Assembly: GCA_047601745.1 (NCBI GenBank)
Contig: JASGIS010000001.1
Coordinates: forward strand, 558,001 to 622,000
DNA length: 64,000 nucleotides
Reading direction: 5' to 3'
Source: JAKPAM01 sp047601745
Lineage (GTDB): Bacteria > Pseudomonadota > Gammaproteobacteria > Burkholderiales > Burkholderiaceae_E
Under the pieces are notes generated by a model. The model was not told the origin of the DNA. It saw nothing but the letters and a program-made list of their open reading frames with translations, and searched no databases. The translations under genes and the position numbers were made by a program. Positions 1-7,458 of this stretch are shown here, in pieces; the first letter of the stretch is position 1; each line of letters opens with the position of its first letter.

Positions 1-1
1 G

Positions 2-1354
2 GTGCTGATCGCCGAGTTCGATCGCCGCGAAGGCTGGGCCGATGGCTCCACGCAGTCCTGCGCCCACTGGCTGGGCTGGAAGTGCGGCCTCGATCTGGGG
101 GCGGCGCGCGAGAAGGTCCGCGTCGCCCGGGCGCTGACCCACCTGCCGCAGGTCTCGGCGGCGATGGCTCGCGGCGCGCTCAGTTACTCGAAAGTCCGGG
201 CGATCACGCGGGTAGCCACCCCGGCCACTGAAGAAACGCTGCTGATGATCGCGCTGCACGGCACCGCCCATCATGTCGAGACGGTCGTGCGGCACTACCG
301 GCGAGCGCAGGAGTCGGTCGAGCTCGATCGGGAGGCACGGCAGGTCGCGAGCCGCGGCCTGCACTACCACTATGACCAGGACGGTTCGCTGGTACTGCAG
401 GCGCGCTTACCGGCCGAGACCGGAGCGCTGCTGGTCAAGGCGCTGGAACGGGCGAGCGACGCGCGTCGTGATCGAGACGTTCGGGCGGAAGGTCAAGACG
501 TTCCAGCGGAAGGTCAGAACGTTTCAGCGGAAACCGCGCCGACGCTGGCTCAGCGCCGAGCCGACGCGCTGGCACGGTTCGCCGAGACCTGGCTGGCCCA
601 CGGCGATCAGGCCTTGTCGGGCGGCGAACGCCAGCAGATCATCGTTCACGTCGACGTCGATAGCCTGCGTTCGGCCAAGACGCCGTGCAATGCCGGGACC
701 TCGGACGCCGACACCTCGGACGCCGAGACATCGGACGCCGATACCTCGGACGAACCAGCTCCCGGCCGCTGCGAACTCGAGGACGGTCCGGCGCTGGCGG
801 TGCAGACCGCGCGGCGCCTGGCCTGCGACGCCAGCATCGTGCGCATCGTCGAAGACGCCCTCGGCCGCCCACTGGACGTGGGCCGCAAGACGCGCAGCAT
901 TCCGCCGGCGATCCGCCGGGCGCTGCAGGCGCGCGACAGCGGCTGCCGCTTCCCCGGTTGCACGCATACGCGGTTCCTGGATGGGCATCACATCCGGCAC
1001 TGGGCCGACGGCGGCGAGACCCGGCTGTCGAACCTGGTGCTGCTGTGCCGCTTCCATCACAGGCAGGTTCACGAGGGCCGGATCGACGTACGCGTGCTGA
1101 ATGACGGGGCGCTGCGGTTCAACGACGCGCACGGCCGTCCGCTCGAGCCGGCGGCGCCGATGGCCGGTGACGATCGACAGATCGTCCTGCGGCATCGCCG
1201 GGCCGGGCTGGCGATCGATGCCGGCACGGCCGTCACGCGCTGGGCCGGCGAACGGATCGACTATGGGATGGCGGTCGGAGGGCTGCTGGCCGAGCAGGCA
1301 CGCAAACAGCGGGGAAACGTTTCAGCGGAAACGCGCACGGACGGAACGGGTTGA
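2..1354 (+). CDS. DUF222/HNH endonuclease domain protein, 5' end cut by window
   Basis: The visible 450 residues hold the DUF222 helical region (about 1-210) followed by a C-terminal HNH nuclease motif. Putative zinc and catalytic residues are C315, C320, H329-H330, H333, C349, H352-H353 and H357. Proteins of this family usually have some 60-80 residues before the first motif seen here, so the GTG at base 2 is probably internal and the true start lies outside the window. Two repetitive stretches sit between the domains: a 7-residue unit (DVRAEGQ, DVPAEGQ, NVSAETA) at 159-179 and a 5-residue TSDAD-like unit at 233-252. NVSAET recurs near the C-terminus (439-444). The biological role of this nuclease family is not known; many copies are associated with repeats or mobile DNA. 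Confidence 0.9.
   Translation: MLIAEFDRREGWADGSTQSCAHWLGWKCGLDLGAAREKVRVARALTHLPQVSAAMARGALSYSKVRAITRVATPATEETLLMIALHGTAHHVETVVRHYRRAQESVELDREARQVASRGLHYHYDQDGSLVLQARLPAETGALLVKALERASDARRDRDVRAEGQDVPAEGQNVSAETAPTLAQRRADALARFAETWLAHGDQALSGGERQQIIVHVDVDSLRSAKTPCNAGTSDADTSDAETSDADTSDEPAPGRCELEDGPALAVQTARRLACDASIVRIVEDALGRPLDVGRKTRSIPPAIRRALQARDSGCRFPGCTHTRFLDGHHIRHWADGGETRLSNLVLLCRFHHRQVHEGRIDVRVLNDGALRFNDAHGRPLEPAAPMAGDDRQIVLRHRRAGLAIDAGTAVTRWAGERIDYGMAVGGLLAEQARKQRGNVSAETRTDGTG
476..538 (+). repeat. Three 21-bp tandem repeats inside the HNH gene
   Basis: Units begin at 476, 497 and 518 and encode DVRAEGQ, DVPAEGQ and NVSAETA. The core of the third unit (518-534) recurs exactly at 1316-1332 near the end of the same gene, so the similarity is at DNA level. 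Confidence 0.8.
698..757 (+). repeat. Four 15-bp tandem repeats inside the HNH gene
   Basis: Units at 698, 713, 728 and 743 follow the pattern ACCTCGGACGCCGAC with few changes and encode TSDAD, TSDAE, TSDAD and TSDEP. They form an acidic linker before the HNH domain. Confidence 0.85.
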
Positions 1355-1587
1355 ACCGCGGGCCAAGTCCGTCGCGATGCAGCAGGAGAGGCAGGCATCG
1401 CCTGGTGGCTGCGTCACGATCAAGCGATTTTGAATGCCGGTCGCTTCGCATCGTCATGCGCCGACGATCTGGCCGGCCCAGGCAGGATGAAGCGAGGCGA
1501 CTTCTGGCCGATCTACGGCGAACTCGATGAGATCCTGCTTGCTGTCGGACGGAAGTGCTGGGACGAGAACCGCCGTCGGACTATCGC

Positions 1588-2550
1588 TTACGAGCCAACG
1601 ACTCGTACATGCGCAAAATGCGCGGCGTCGGCAGATCGCAGACCATTCGTGGCCGCGGCGTCATACCGCCCCACCGCTCGATGCCCACTCAGATCTTCCA
1701 TAAGTAACAAGCCGACTTCCAAAAGCAGTTCTTCGAGAGCCGATGGATCAAACCCCGACAAGAACGCCTCTCCTGCCGCCGATACCTCTTCCTTGAGCCT
1801 TTGGAACGAGACATCTCCTTGATAGCCAGGGACGAGGGCCGCCTCATCGACGTAAGTGAAGACGAGTTCGCTACCTGCCGGAGCACACGAGGCGATCGCT
1901 TTCAGCGTCGCAAGATTCGCTTTCCGTGTCAGATACATCGTCACGCCGAGCCAGGAGAAAAAGGTTGTCCGGTCCGGATCAAACGATGAGCGCGTCAGGG
2001 CGGAGCCCAGGTCTTCTATCGAAAGATCCGCGTCCACGAGCTCCGTGTAGACGGAATCGAGAATCGAACACTCGGCGAGCCGTCGACGCTTCAAATCCAA
2101 TGTCGCCGGATGATCGATCTCGTAGACGGCCAACGTCTGCGCCCAATCCGGTCGGCGGCAGATGAAGCTGTCAAACCCGGCCCCGACGATCACGTACTGG
2201 GATACGCCTCTCTTTACCGCAGACTCAAGCGCGTCCTCCGTGTACCTCGCGCGCAATATGACGTCCGCGTACGCGGCGTTTCCCCGCAGAGCGGCGTCCA
2301 GAACCTGATCGGGCATCGTGGCCGCCTCGGCACGTTTGACCGGGTCCATTCCAGCCAGCACGCGTTCGCACAGCGCTGCGCGCACCGCCTCAGGGACGAG
2401 TCGGTCCCCCCAAGGATCATTCAGCAGAGGGGCGGGATCGCTATGCGTATGAAGCGCGCGCATCAGCGATGTGGCAAGGGCTGTACGACTGGCGTTCGAT
2501 GGGTTCACTAGAACGGGCTCCGGCAGTGTGGGAAGCGCAGTGTCAGACAA
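1588..2550 (-). CDS. Class I SAM-dependent methyltransferase, leucine carboxyl methyltransferase-like family
   Basis: The 320-residue protein has the SAM-binding motif VIVGAGFDSF (120-129) and the acidic strand YEIDHPAT (143-150) typical of the TIGR00027/LCM-like family, whose members are mostly of unknown substrate and occur in secondary metabolism or as orphans. The start is TTG at 2550 with no clear Shine-Dalgarno sequence, so the exact N-terminus is uncertain. The gene is divergent from the LysR gene at 2590, with only 39 bp between them, which suggests control by that regulator. Base composition is visibly less GC-rich than the neighbours, a sign of acquisition. Confidence 0.85.
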   Translation of the reverse strand: MSDTALPTLPEPVLVNPSNASRTALATSLMRALHTHSDPAPLLNDPWGDRLVPEAVRAALCERVLAGMDPVKRAEAATMPDQVLDAALRGNAAYADVILRARYTEDALESAVKRGVSQYVIVGAGFDSFICRRPDWAQTLAVYEIDHPATLDLKRRRLAECSILDSVYTELVDADLSIEDLGSALTRSSFDPDRTTFFSWLGVTMYLTRKANLATLKAIASCAPAGSELVFTYVDEAALVPGYQGDVSFQRLKEEVSAAGEAFLSGFDPSALEELLLEVGLLLMEDLSGHRAVGRYDAAATNGLRSADAAHFAHVRVVGS

Positions 2551-2560
2551 GCCGATAGTT

Positions 2561-2589
2561 CTGTACAGTGCATTGTTTCAAATGAATAC
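2561..2589. promoter_or_regulatory. Divergent regulatory region between methyltransferase and LysR genes
   Basis: The 39-bp gap contains the perfect palindrome CTGTACAG (2561-2568) and, overlapping the LysR start, an imperfect inverted repeat TGCATT/AATACA. LysR proteins usually bind T-N11-A sites in such divergent gaps. The assignment as operator is inference. Confidence 0.45.
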
Positions 2590-3576
2590 ATGCAGAAAAT
2601 GAATTCATTGGACCTGAATCTTCTCGTCGCGCTGGACGCTCTGCTGAGCGCGGGCAGCGTGTCCGGAGCCGCACGGCGTATGCACCTCAGCTCCCCGGCG
2701 ATGAGCCATACCTTGGCGCGCATCCGAACCGCGTTGGATGACCCCATTCTCGTGCGAGCAGGAAGAAAGCTGATTCCGACCCGGCGAGCAGAGGCCCTCC
2801 GTGATCCCGTTCATCGCCTGGTGGCTGAAGCACGCGAGCTGATGCTGCCCGACGGTGGTACCTCGCTGGCTCTCGTGAAGCGTGAATTCACCATTCGCGC
2901 CCCGGAAGGAATGGGCATTGTTTACGGAGCGATGCTGTTGGAGGAGCTTCAAAAGCACGTTCCTCTTGCAACGCTCCGATTCATTCCGGAGAGCGACAGC
3001 GACTCATCCGCTTTGCGGGAAGGAAGAGTCGATCTGGATGTAGGGACGCTTGTCGACCTGGATCCGGAAGTTCAGAGCTCACCCCTGTACGAGCAATCCA
3101 TCGTCGGGGTCGTGAAAGCCGGTCACGAACTGCTGAAGGGCAACGTGACGACGAAGAGGTTCTCGGCTCAACGGCACGTAGCAATCACTAAGCGTGGCCG
3201 GCCTCAGGAGCTTTTGGATGGTCTTCTTTCCGAATCGGGTGCTGCCAGGAACATCGTTTTGACCGTGCCTAGCGCGTACGGTGCATTGATGGCCGCCGCG
3301 CGTTCTTCGTTGGTCGCGTGCGTGCCCGAGCCTCTGGCAAGGACCGTAGCGGCTGGTCTAGACCTGAAGATCTTCAAACTGCCGATTTCCGTGCCCGCCG
3401 AGCGAGTGGTCCAGGCCTGGCACCCGCGCGACGACGCGGACTTCGCGCATCGCTGTTTGCGTGACTGCGTGACTGCCGCATCGAAAGGAGTGGGCTTTGG
3501 TCCGCTTGCCGGTCGAGACAGGTCTCCCGCCATGCGGCGGCGCGCCCTCGCCGGGCACCGATCGTTGATCGCATAG
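2590..3576 (+). CDS. LysR-family transcriptional regulator
   Basis: The 328-residue protein has the typical N-terminal winged HTH (about residues 4-62, with SLDLNLLVALDALLSAGSVS and the recognition-helix region SSPAMSHTLARIR) and a C-terminal periplasmic-binding-like effector domain. It is divergent from the SAM methyltransferase and is the natural candidate regulator for it. The start at 2590 has a second in-frame ATG three codons later at 2599. GC content is lower than in most of the window, matching its neighbour, so the two genes look like one acquired unit. Confidence 0.92.
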   Translation: MQKMNSLDLNLLVALDALLSAGSVSGAARRMHLSSPAMSHTLARIRTALDDPILVRAGRKLIPTRRAEALRDPVHRLVAEARELMLPDGGTSLALVKREFTIRAPEGMGIVYGAMLLEELQKHVPLATLRFIPESDSDSSALREGRVDLDVGTLVDLDPEVQSSPLYEQSIVGVVKAGHELLKGNVTTKRFSAQRHVAITKRGRPQELLDGLLSESGAARNIVLTVPSAYGALMAAARSSLVACVPEPLARTVAAGLDLKIFKLPISVPAERVVQAWHPRDDADFAHRCLRDCVTAASKGVGFGPLAGRDRSPAMRRRALAGHRSLIA

Positions 3577-3626
3577 CCACCGCCGGCCACCGCCCTGCGC
3601 GAGAGGCCGAGCGGTAAGCCCGCGCG

Positions 3627-4574
3627 TCAGGCGACCGCCGTCCTCTCGTCCGCATGGATCGCCCGCACGACCTCGAGCAGCAGCTTGTCCGCGCGCGCGT
3701 TCGGCACCTGGCAGGTGCCGGCCGCCCGGTGGCCGCCGCCGCCGTAACGCAGGCACAGCTCGCCGACGTTGGTGCGCGACGAGCGGTCGAGGATCGACTT
3801 GCCGATCGCGAACACGGTGTTCTGCTGCTTCAAGCCCCACATCACGTGGATCGACACGTTGCAGCGCGGGAACAGCGCGTAGATCAGGAAGCGATTGGCC
3901 GCGTAGATCGTCTCCTCGGCGCGCAGGTCCAGGATCGCGACGTTGCCGGCGACCGTCGCGCATCGCCGGATCTGTTCGGCGGCGCGCGACTGGTGTTCGA
4001 AGAACAGCGTCGAACGCTCGACGACATCGGGCAGCTCGAGGATCTCGTCGATGCTCAGACGGCGGCAGTCGTCGATCAGGCGCATCATCAGTTGATAGTT
4101 CGAGATGCCGAAACTGCGAAAGCGCCCCAGGCCGGTCCGCGCATCCATCAGGAAGTTCAGCAACGTCCAGCCCTGCGGGTCCAGGATGTCGTCGATGCCG
4201 TACTGTGCCGAGTCGGCCTGGTCGACCGCCGCCATCATCTCGTCGGAGATCGTCGGGAACGTCGCGCGACCGCCGAAATGCTCGTAGACGACGCGGGCGG
4301 CCGACGGCGCGCCGGCGTCGATCACGTGGTTGCCGAGCTGGCTGGTGTTGCGCACGGTCTCTGACAGATGGTGGTCGAACACCAGGTGCGCGCCCGCCAC
4401 ATACGGCAGGTTGGTCGTGATGTCGCGCGACGTGATCTCGATCTTGCCGTCCTGCATGTCTTTCGGATGGACGAACAGGATGTCGTCGACCATGCCGAGT
4501 TCCCGGAGCAGCACGGCGCAGACGAGGCCATCGAAATCCGAACGGGTGACGAGGCGGAACTTGGGCTGGGACAT
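3627..4574 (-). CDS. DHH-family phosphoesterase
   Basis: The 315-residue protein carries DHH-superfamily motifs: DFDGLVCAVL near the N-terminus, FDHHLSET, and the C-terminal DHHA1-type glycine motif GGGGHRAAGT. Such proteins are Mn2+-dependent phosphoesterases acting on oligonucleotides, cyclic dinucleotides or polyphosphate; the substrate cannot be told from sequence alone. I chose ATG 4574 because GGAG lies 7-10 bases upstream and the family motif follows directly. A longer frame reaching 4763 adds a low-complexity extension with no family similarity. Confidence 0.87.
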   Translation of the reverse strand: MSQPKFRLVTRSDFDGLVCAVLLRELGMVDDILFVHPKDMQDGKIEITSRDITTNLPYVAGAHLVFDHHLSETVRNTSQLGNHVIDAGAPSAARVVYEHFGGRATFPTISDEMMAAVDQADSAQYGIDDILDPQGWTLLNFLMDARTGLGRFRSFGISNYQLMMRLIDDCRRLSIDEILELPDVVERSTLFFEHQSRAAEQIRRCATVAGNVAILDLRAEETIYAANRFLIYALFPRCNVSIHVMWGLKQQNTVFAIGKSILDRSSRTNVGELCLRYGGGGHRAAGTCQVPNARADKLLLEVVRAIHADERTAVA

Positions 4575-4767
4575 CGATTCTCCGAACGAGGCGGACCGGG
4601 CGCCCGACGCCGGATCGCCCGCTCGAAACGGCGCCGCAGGCGAAACGGGCCGTGTCCGCGACGGGACGATCCGCGTCAGGTCGATCGGGTCTGATGACGG
4701 AACCGTGCCAGTGTCGGCGCGCGGCAGCGCGTTGTCGCCTGCCGACGCCTCAACGCGCGCCACGAGC

Positions 4768-4791
4768 CGATGGACGTATCGATGGACGTAT
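4768..4791. repeat. Two tandem 12-bp repeats
   Basis: CGATGGACGTAT occurs twice in succession in the 242-bp gap between the DHH and TetR genes, followed by a degenerate third copy. No gene or promoter is apparent in this gap. Confidence 0.6.
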
Positions 4792-4816
4792 CGACGGGCG
4801 AGAACACGGGCCAGGA

Positions 4817-5422
4817 TCAGGATCGGGGGCGGTCGGCCGCGCGGTACGAGGCGAGCAGGCGTTCGAACGCCCGCTGCGCGCGATCGGTCGACCCCTCGCT
4901 GCGCAACAGGCGGGCGTCGTGGTGCAGCACCAGCACGATTCCGTACAACTGGAACACCAGTTCCTCGGCGTCGATCGAGTCGGCGAGCTCGCCGGTCTCG
5001 ACCGCCTGCATGATCGCGCGCGTCAGTTCGCGCTGCCAGGCGCGGATCATCGCGACCAGCACGTCGCGCACCTCGCCCGGCCGGTCGTCGTACTCGGTCG
5101 CGCAGGCGATGTACAGGCAGCCGCTGTCGGCCTCGATCGCCGTGCGCTCGAGCCAGTTGCGGACCATGCCGCGCAGGCGCGGCAGCCCGCGATCGAGCGT
5201 CAGCGCCGGCACCAGCACCTCGCGGGCGAAGCGCTGCTCGTACTCGCGCAGCACCGCGATCTGCAGCTCCTCGCGCGAGCCGAAATGCGCGAACACGCCG
5301 CTCTTGGACATCTGCACGCGATCGGCCAGGCGCCCGATCGTCAGCCCCTCGAGGCCGAACTGCGACGCCAGTTCGAGCGCCGTCTGCAGGATCGCCGCCC
5401 GGGTCTGCTCGCCTTTACGCAT
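4817..5422 (-). CDS. TetR/AcrR-family transcriptional regulator
   Basis: The 201-residue protein has the TetR N-terminal HTH (about residues 6-52, with LTIGRLADRVQMSKSGVFAHFGSREEL) and a variable ligand domain containing a cysteine in the segment GCLYIACATEYDD. The start ATG 5422 is followed at once by the HTH. Two palindromes just upstream (5444-5457 and 5463-5470) are likely its own operator. The dehydratase gene upstream is on the same strand, 135 bp away. Ligand and wider regulon are unknown. Confidence 0.9.
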   Translation of the reverse strand: MRKGEQTRAAILQTALELASQFGLEGLTIGRLADRVQMSKSGVFAHFGSREELQIAVLREYEQRFAREVLVPALTLDRGLPRLRGMVRNWLERTAIEADSGCLYIACATEYDDRPGEVRDVLVAMIRAWQRELTRAIMQAVETGELADSIDAEELVFQLYGIVLVLHHDARLLRSEGSTDRAQRAFERLLASYRAADRPRS

Positions 5423-5443
5423 CCGCCTCGTCTCCCATCGAAC

Positions 5444-5470
5444 AACGAACGGTCGTTTTAGAACGATCGT
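5444..5470. promoter_or_regulatory. Putative TetR autoregulatory operator
   Basis: The region contains AACGA-N4-TCGTT (5444-5457) and the perfect palindrome ACGATCGT (5463-5470), centred about 16 bp apart and about 20-50 bp upstream of the TetR start. Paired short palindromes at this place are typical of TetR operators. Binding is inferred. Confidence 0.55.
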
Positions 5471-5557
5471 ACTATTTCAACGTCGGCGGGGTCTTGTCAA
5501 GACGCGGTGCATCGAGACCGGGTTTGCCCGATCCCGGTCAGCATGGCCCTATCCCGG

Positions 5558-6529
5558 TCAGCGCTTGTCGCCGGCCAGCAGCGATGCATAGCGGATCAGG
5601 TCGACATTGCCGCCGCTGACGATGATGCCCACACGGGCGCCGCGTACGTCGAGCACGCGCTGCAGGACGGCCGCCGCGGCCAGGCAGCCGGTCGGCTCGA
5701 CGACCAGCTTCATGCGTTCGGCGAAGAACCGCATCGTCGCGACCAGTTGCGCGTCGGTGACCGTCAGCACGTCGCGCACGTGCGAGCGGATGATCGGGAA
5801 GGTCAGCTCGCCGGCATGCGTGGTCTGCGCGCCGTCGGCGATCGTGCGCGGCACGGGAATCGTGACGATGCGGCCGGCGCGCAGCGACTGCTGTACGTCG
5901 TTGCCGGCCTCGGGTTCGACGCCGTAGACCTCGCAGTCCGGCGCCATGCCGGCGGCCGCCAGCGCGCAGCCCGAGATCAGGCCGCCGCCGCCGACGCACA
6001 CGACCAGCTTGTCGAGCGCGGGGACGTCCTCGAACAGCTCGAGCGCCGCCGTTCCCTGGCCGGCGATGACGTCCGGGTGGTCGTACGGCGGGATCAGCGT
6101 CAATCCGCGCTCGTCGGCCAGCGCGCGGGCCAGCGCCTCGCGATCCTGCGTCATCCGGTCATAAGTGACGACCTCGGCGCCGTAGCCGCGCGTGGCGGCG
6201 ATCTTCGACGCCGGCGCGTCGGCCGGCATCAGGATCGTCGCGGCCACGCGCTGCAGCCGGGCCGCGAGCGCGATCGCCTGCGCGTGGTTGCCCGACGAGA
6301 ACGCCAGCACGCCGCGCCGCCGCTGCGCGTCGTCGAGCCGGGCGATCGCGTTGTACCCGCCGCGGAACTTGAACGCGCCGATCCGCTGCAGGTTCTCGCA
6401 CTTGAAGAACAGCCGCGCGCCGAGCCGCTCGTCGGCGGTGCGCGAGCTCAGCACCGGTGTGCGGTGCGCGTGGCCGGCCAGCCGCGCGGCCGCGTCGCGA
6501 ACGTCCTGGAATGAGACCGCCAGCGTCAT
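5558..6529 (-). CDS. PLP-dependent threonine/serine dehydratase family enzyme
   Basis: The 323-residue protein belongs to the fold-type II PLP family. The Schiff-base lysine lies in the motif GAFKFRGGYNA (residue about 54), the substrate loop is SSGNHAQAIA, and the phosphate-binding glycine loop is CVGGGGLISG. There is no C-terminal ACT regulatory domain, so it resembles catabolic threonine/serine dehydratases, serine racemases or threo-3-hydroxyaspartate ammonia-lyases rather than biosynthetic IlvA. These enzymes release ammonia from hydroxy amino acids to give a 2-oxo acid. The exact substrate is not decided by sequence. It lies upstream of and on the same strand as the TetR gene. Confidence 0.9.
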   Translation of the reverse strand: MTLAVSFQDVRDAAARLAGHAHRTPVLSSRTADERLGARLFFKCENLQRIGAFKFRGGYNAIARLDDAQRRRGVLAFSSGNHAQAIALAARLQRVAATILMPADAPASKIAATRGYGAEVVTYDRMTQDREALARALADERGLTLIPPYDHPDVIAGQGTAALELFEDVPALDKLVVCVGGGGLISGCALAAAGMAPDCEVYGVEPEAGNDVQQSLRAGRIVTIPVPRTIADGAQTTHAGELTFPIIRSHVRDVLTVTDAQLVATMRFFAERMKLVVEPTGCLAAAAVLQRVLDVRGARVGIIVSGGNVDLIRYASLLAGDKR

Positions 6530-6669
6530 GTCGAAAGGTTCCCGTACGAAGCGCCCACGCGCATCGTGCCATTGTCGCCGAAGCGGAACGCGCGGTGGAA
6601 TCGTCCGCCACGGCCGCAGGCATACTGGCGCATGCCGTTTTCATTCGCTCACACAGGATTCCCGCCGCC

Positions 6670-7431
6670 ATGAGGCCAAACCGCATTCGTGAACTGTTCG
6701 CCGCCAAGACCTGCGCCACGATGGGCTGGATCGCGCTGAACTCGCCGTATTCCGCCGAGCTGATGGGCCACGCCGGCTTCGACACCGTCGTCGTCGACCT
6801 GCAGCACGGGCCGTTCTACCTGGACGCGGCGGTACCGCTGCTGCAGGCGCTGTCGTCGACGCCGACGATGCCGATGGCGCGCTGTTCGGACAACAATTTC
6901 TTCGAGATCAACAAGCTGCTCGATGCCGGCGCGTACGGGATCATCTGCCCGCTGATCGACACGCCCGACGATGCGGCCCGCTTCGTCAGCGCGTGCCGCT
7001 ACCCGCCGCAGGGCACGCGCTCGTTCGGCCCGACGCGCGGCGTGCTGTACGGCGGTGCCGACTACGCGGAACACGCCAATGACACGATCGTGACGCTGGG
7101 CATGATCGAGACGCCGCAGGGCATGGCGAACCTGAAGGCGATCTGCGAGACGCCCGGCCTGGACGGCGTGTTCGTCGGTCCGGCCGACCTGAGCTTCGCG
7201 CTGGGCGCCGCACCGCCGCCGCGCTGGACCGAGTCGCCGCTGACCGAGGCGCTCGATACGATCCGGGCCGCCGCGCACGCGGCCGGCAAGATGGCCGGCG
7301 TGTTCTGCAACAACCAGCAGATGGCCGTCGACATGAAGCGGCGAGGCTACGACATCGTGATGGCCGGCATGGACGCGGCGCTGCTGCGCGGGGCGGCCGA
7401 GCAGCACGTCAAGGCCGTGCGCTCGGCCTGA
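6670..7431 (+). CDS. HpcH/HpaI aldolase family protein
   Basis: The 253-residue protein matches class II pyruvate aldolases of the HpcH/HpaI family. It shows VVDLQHGPFY near residue 40, the metal-ligand region MIETPQGMANL, and VGPADLSFALG. Family members cleave 4-hydroxy-2-oxo acids, such as 2,4-dihydroxyhept-2-enedioate, to pyruvate (or a related oxo acid) and an aldehyde using a divalent metal. I chose ATG 6670 because homology begins there; the longer frame from 6457 reads through DNA antisense to the dehydratase start. The gene is divergent from the dehydratase. Confidence 0.9.
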   Translation: MRPNRIRELFAAKTCATMGWIALNSPYSAELMGHAGFDTVVVDLQHGPFYLDAAVPLLQALSSTPTMPMARCSDNNFFEINKLLDAGAYGIICPLIDTPDDAARFVSACRYPPQGTRSFGPTRGVLYGGADYAEHANDTIVTLGMIETPQGMANLKAICETPGLDGVFVGPADLSFALGAAPPPRWTESPLTEALDTIRAAAHAAGKMAGVFCNNQQMAVDMKRRGYDIVMAGMDAALLRGAAEQHVKAVRSA

Positions 7432-7448
7432 GGGCCGAGCCGGCCCTC
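7430..7448. terminator. Hairpin between convergent aldolase and chemoreceptor genes
   Basis: An 8-bp perfect stem GAGGGCCG / CGGCCCTC with a 3-nt loop begins at the aldolase stop codon. A short pyrimidine-rich stretch follows on the plus strand but there is no strong T run. It may work in both directions. Confidence 0.45.
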
Positions 7449-7458
7449 GGCTTCGTTC

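Noticed and set aside
1355..1587. Possible short genes in the gap after the HNH gene
   Set aside because: Open frames here are short, lack ribosome sites and have no similarity I recognise; nothing is called.
4575..4763. N-terminal extension of the DHH phosphoesterase
   Set aside because: The frame stays open but has no family similarity, and ATG 4574 has a good ribosome site.
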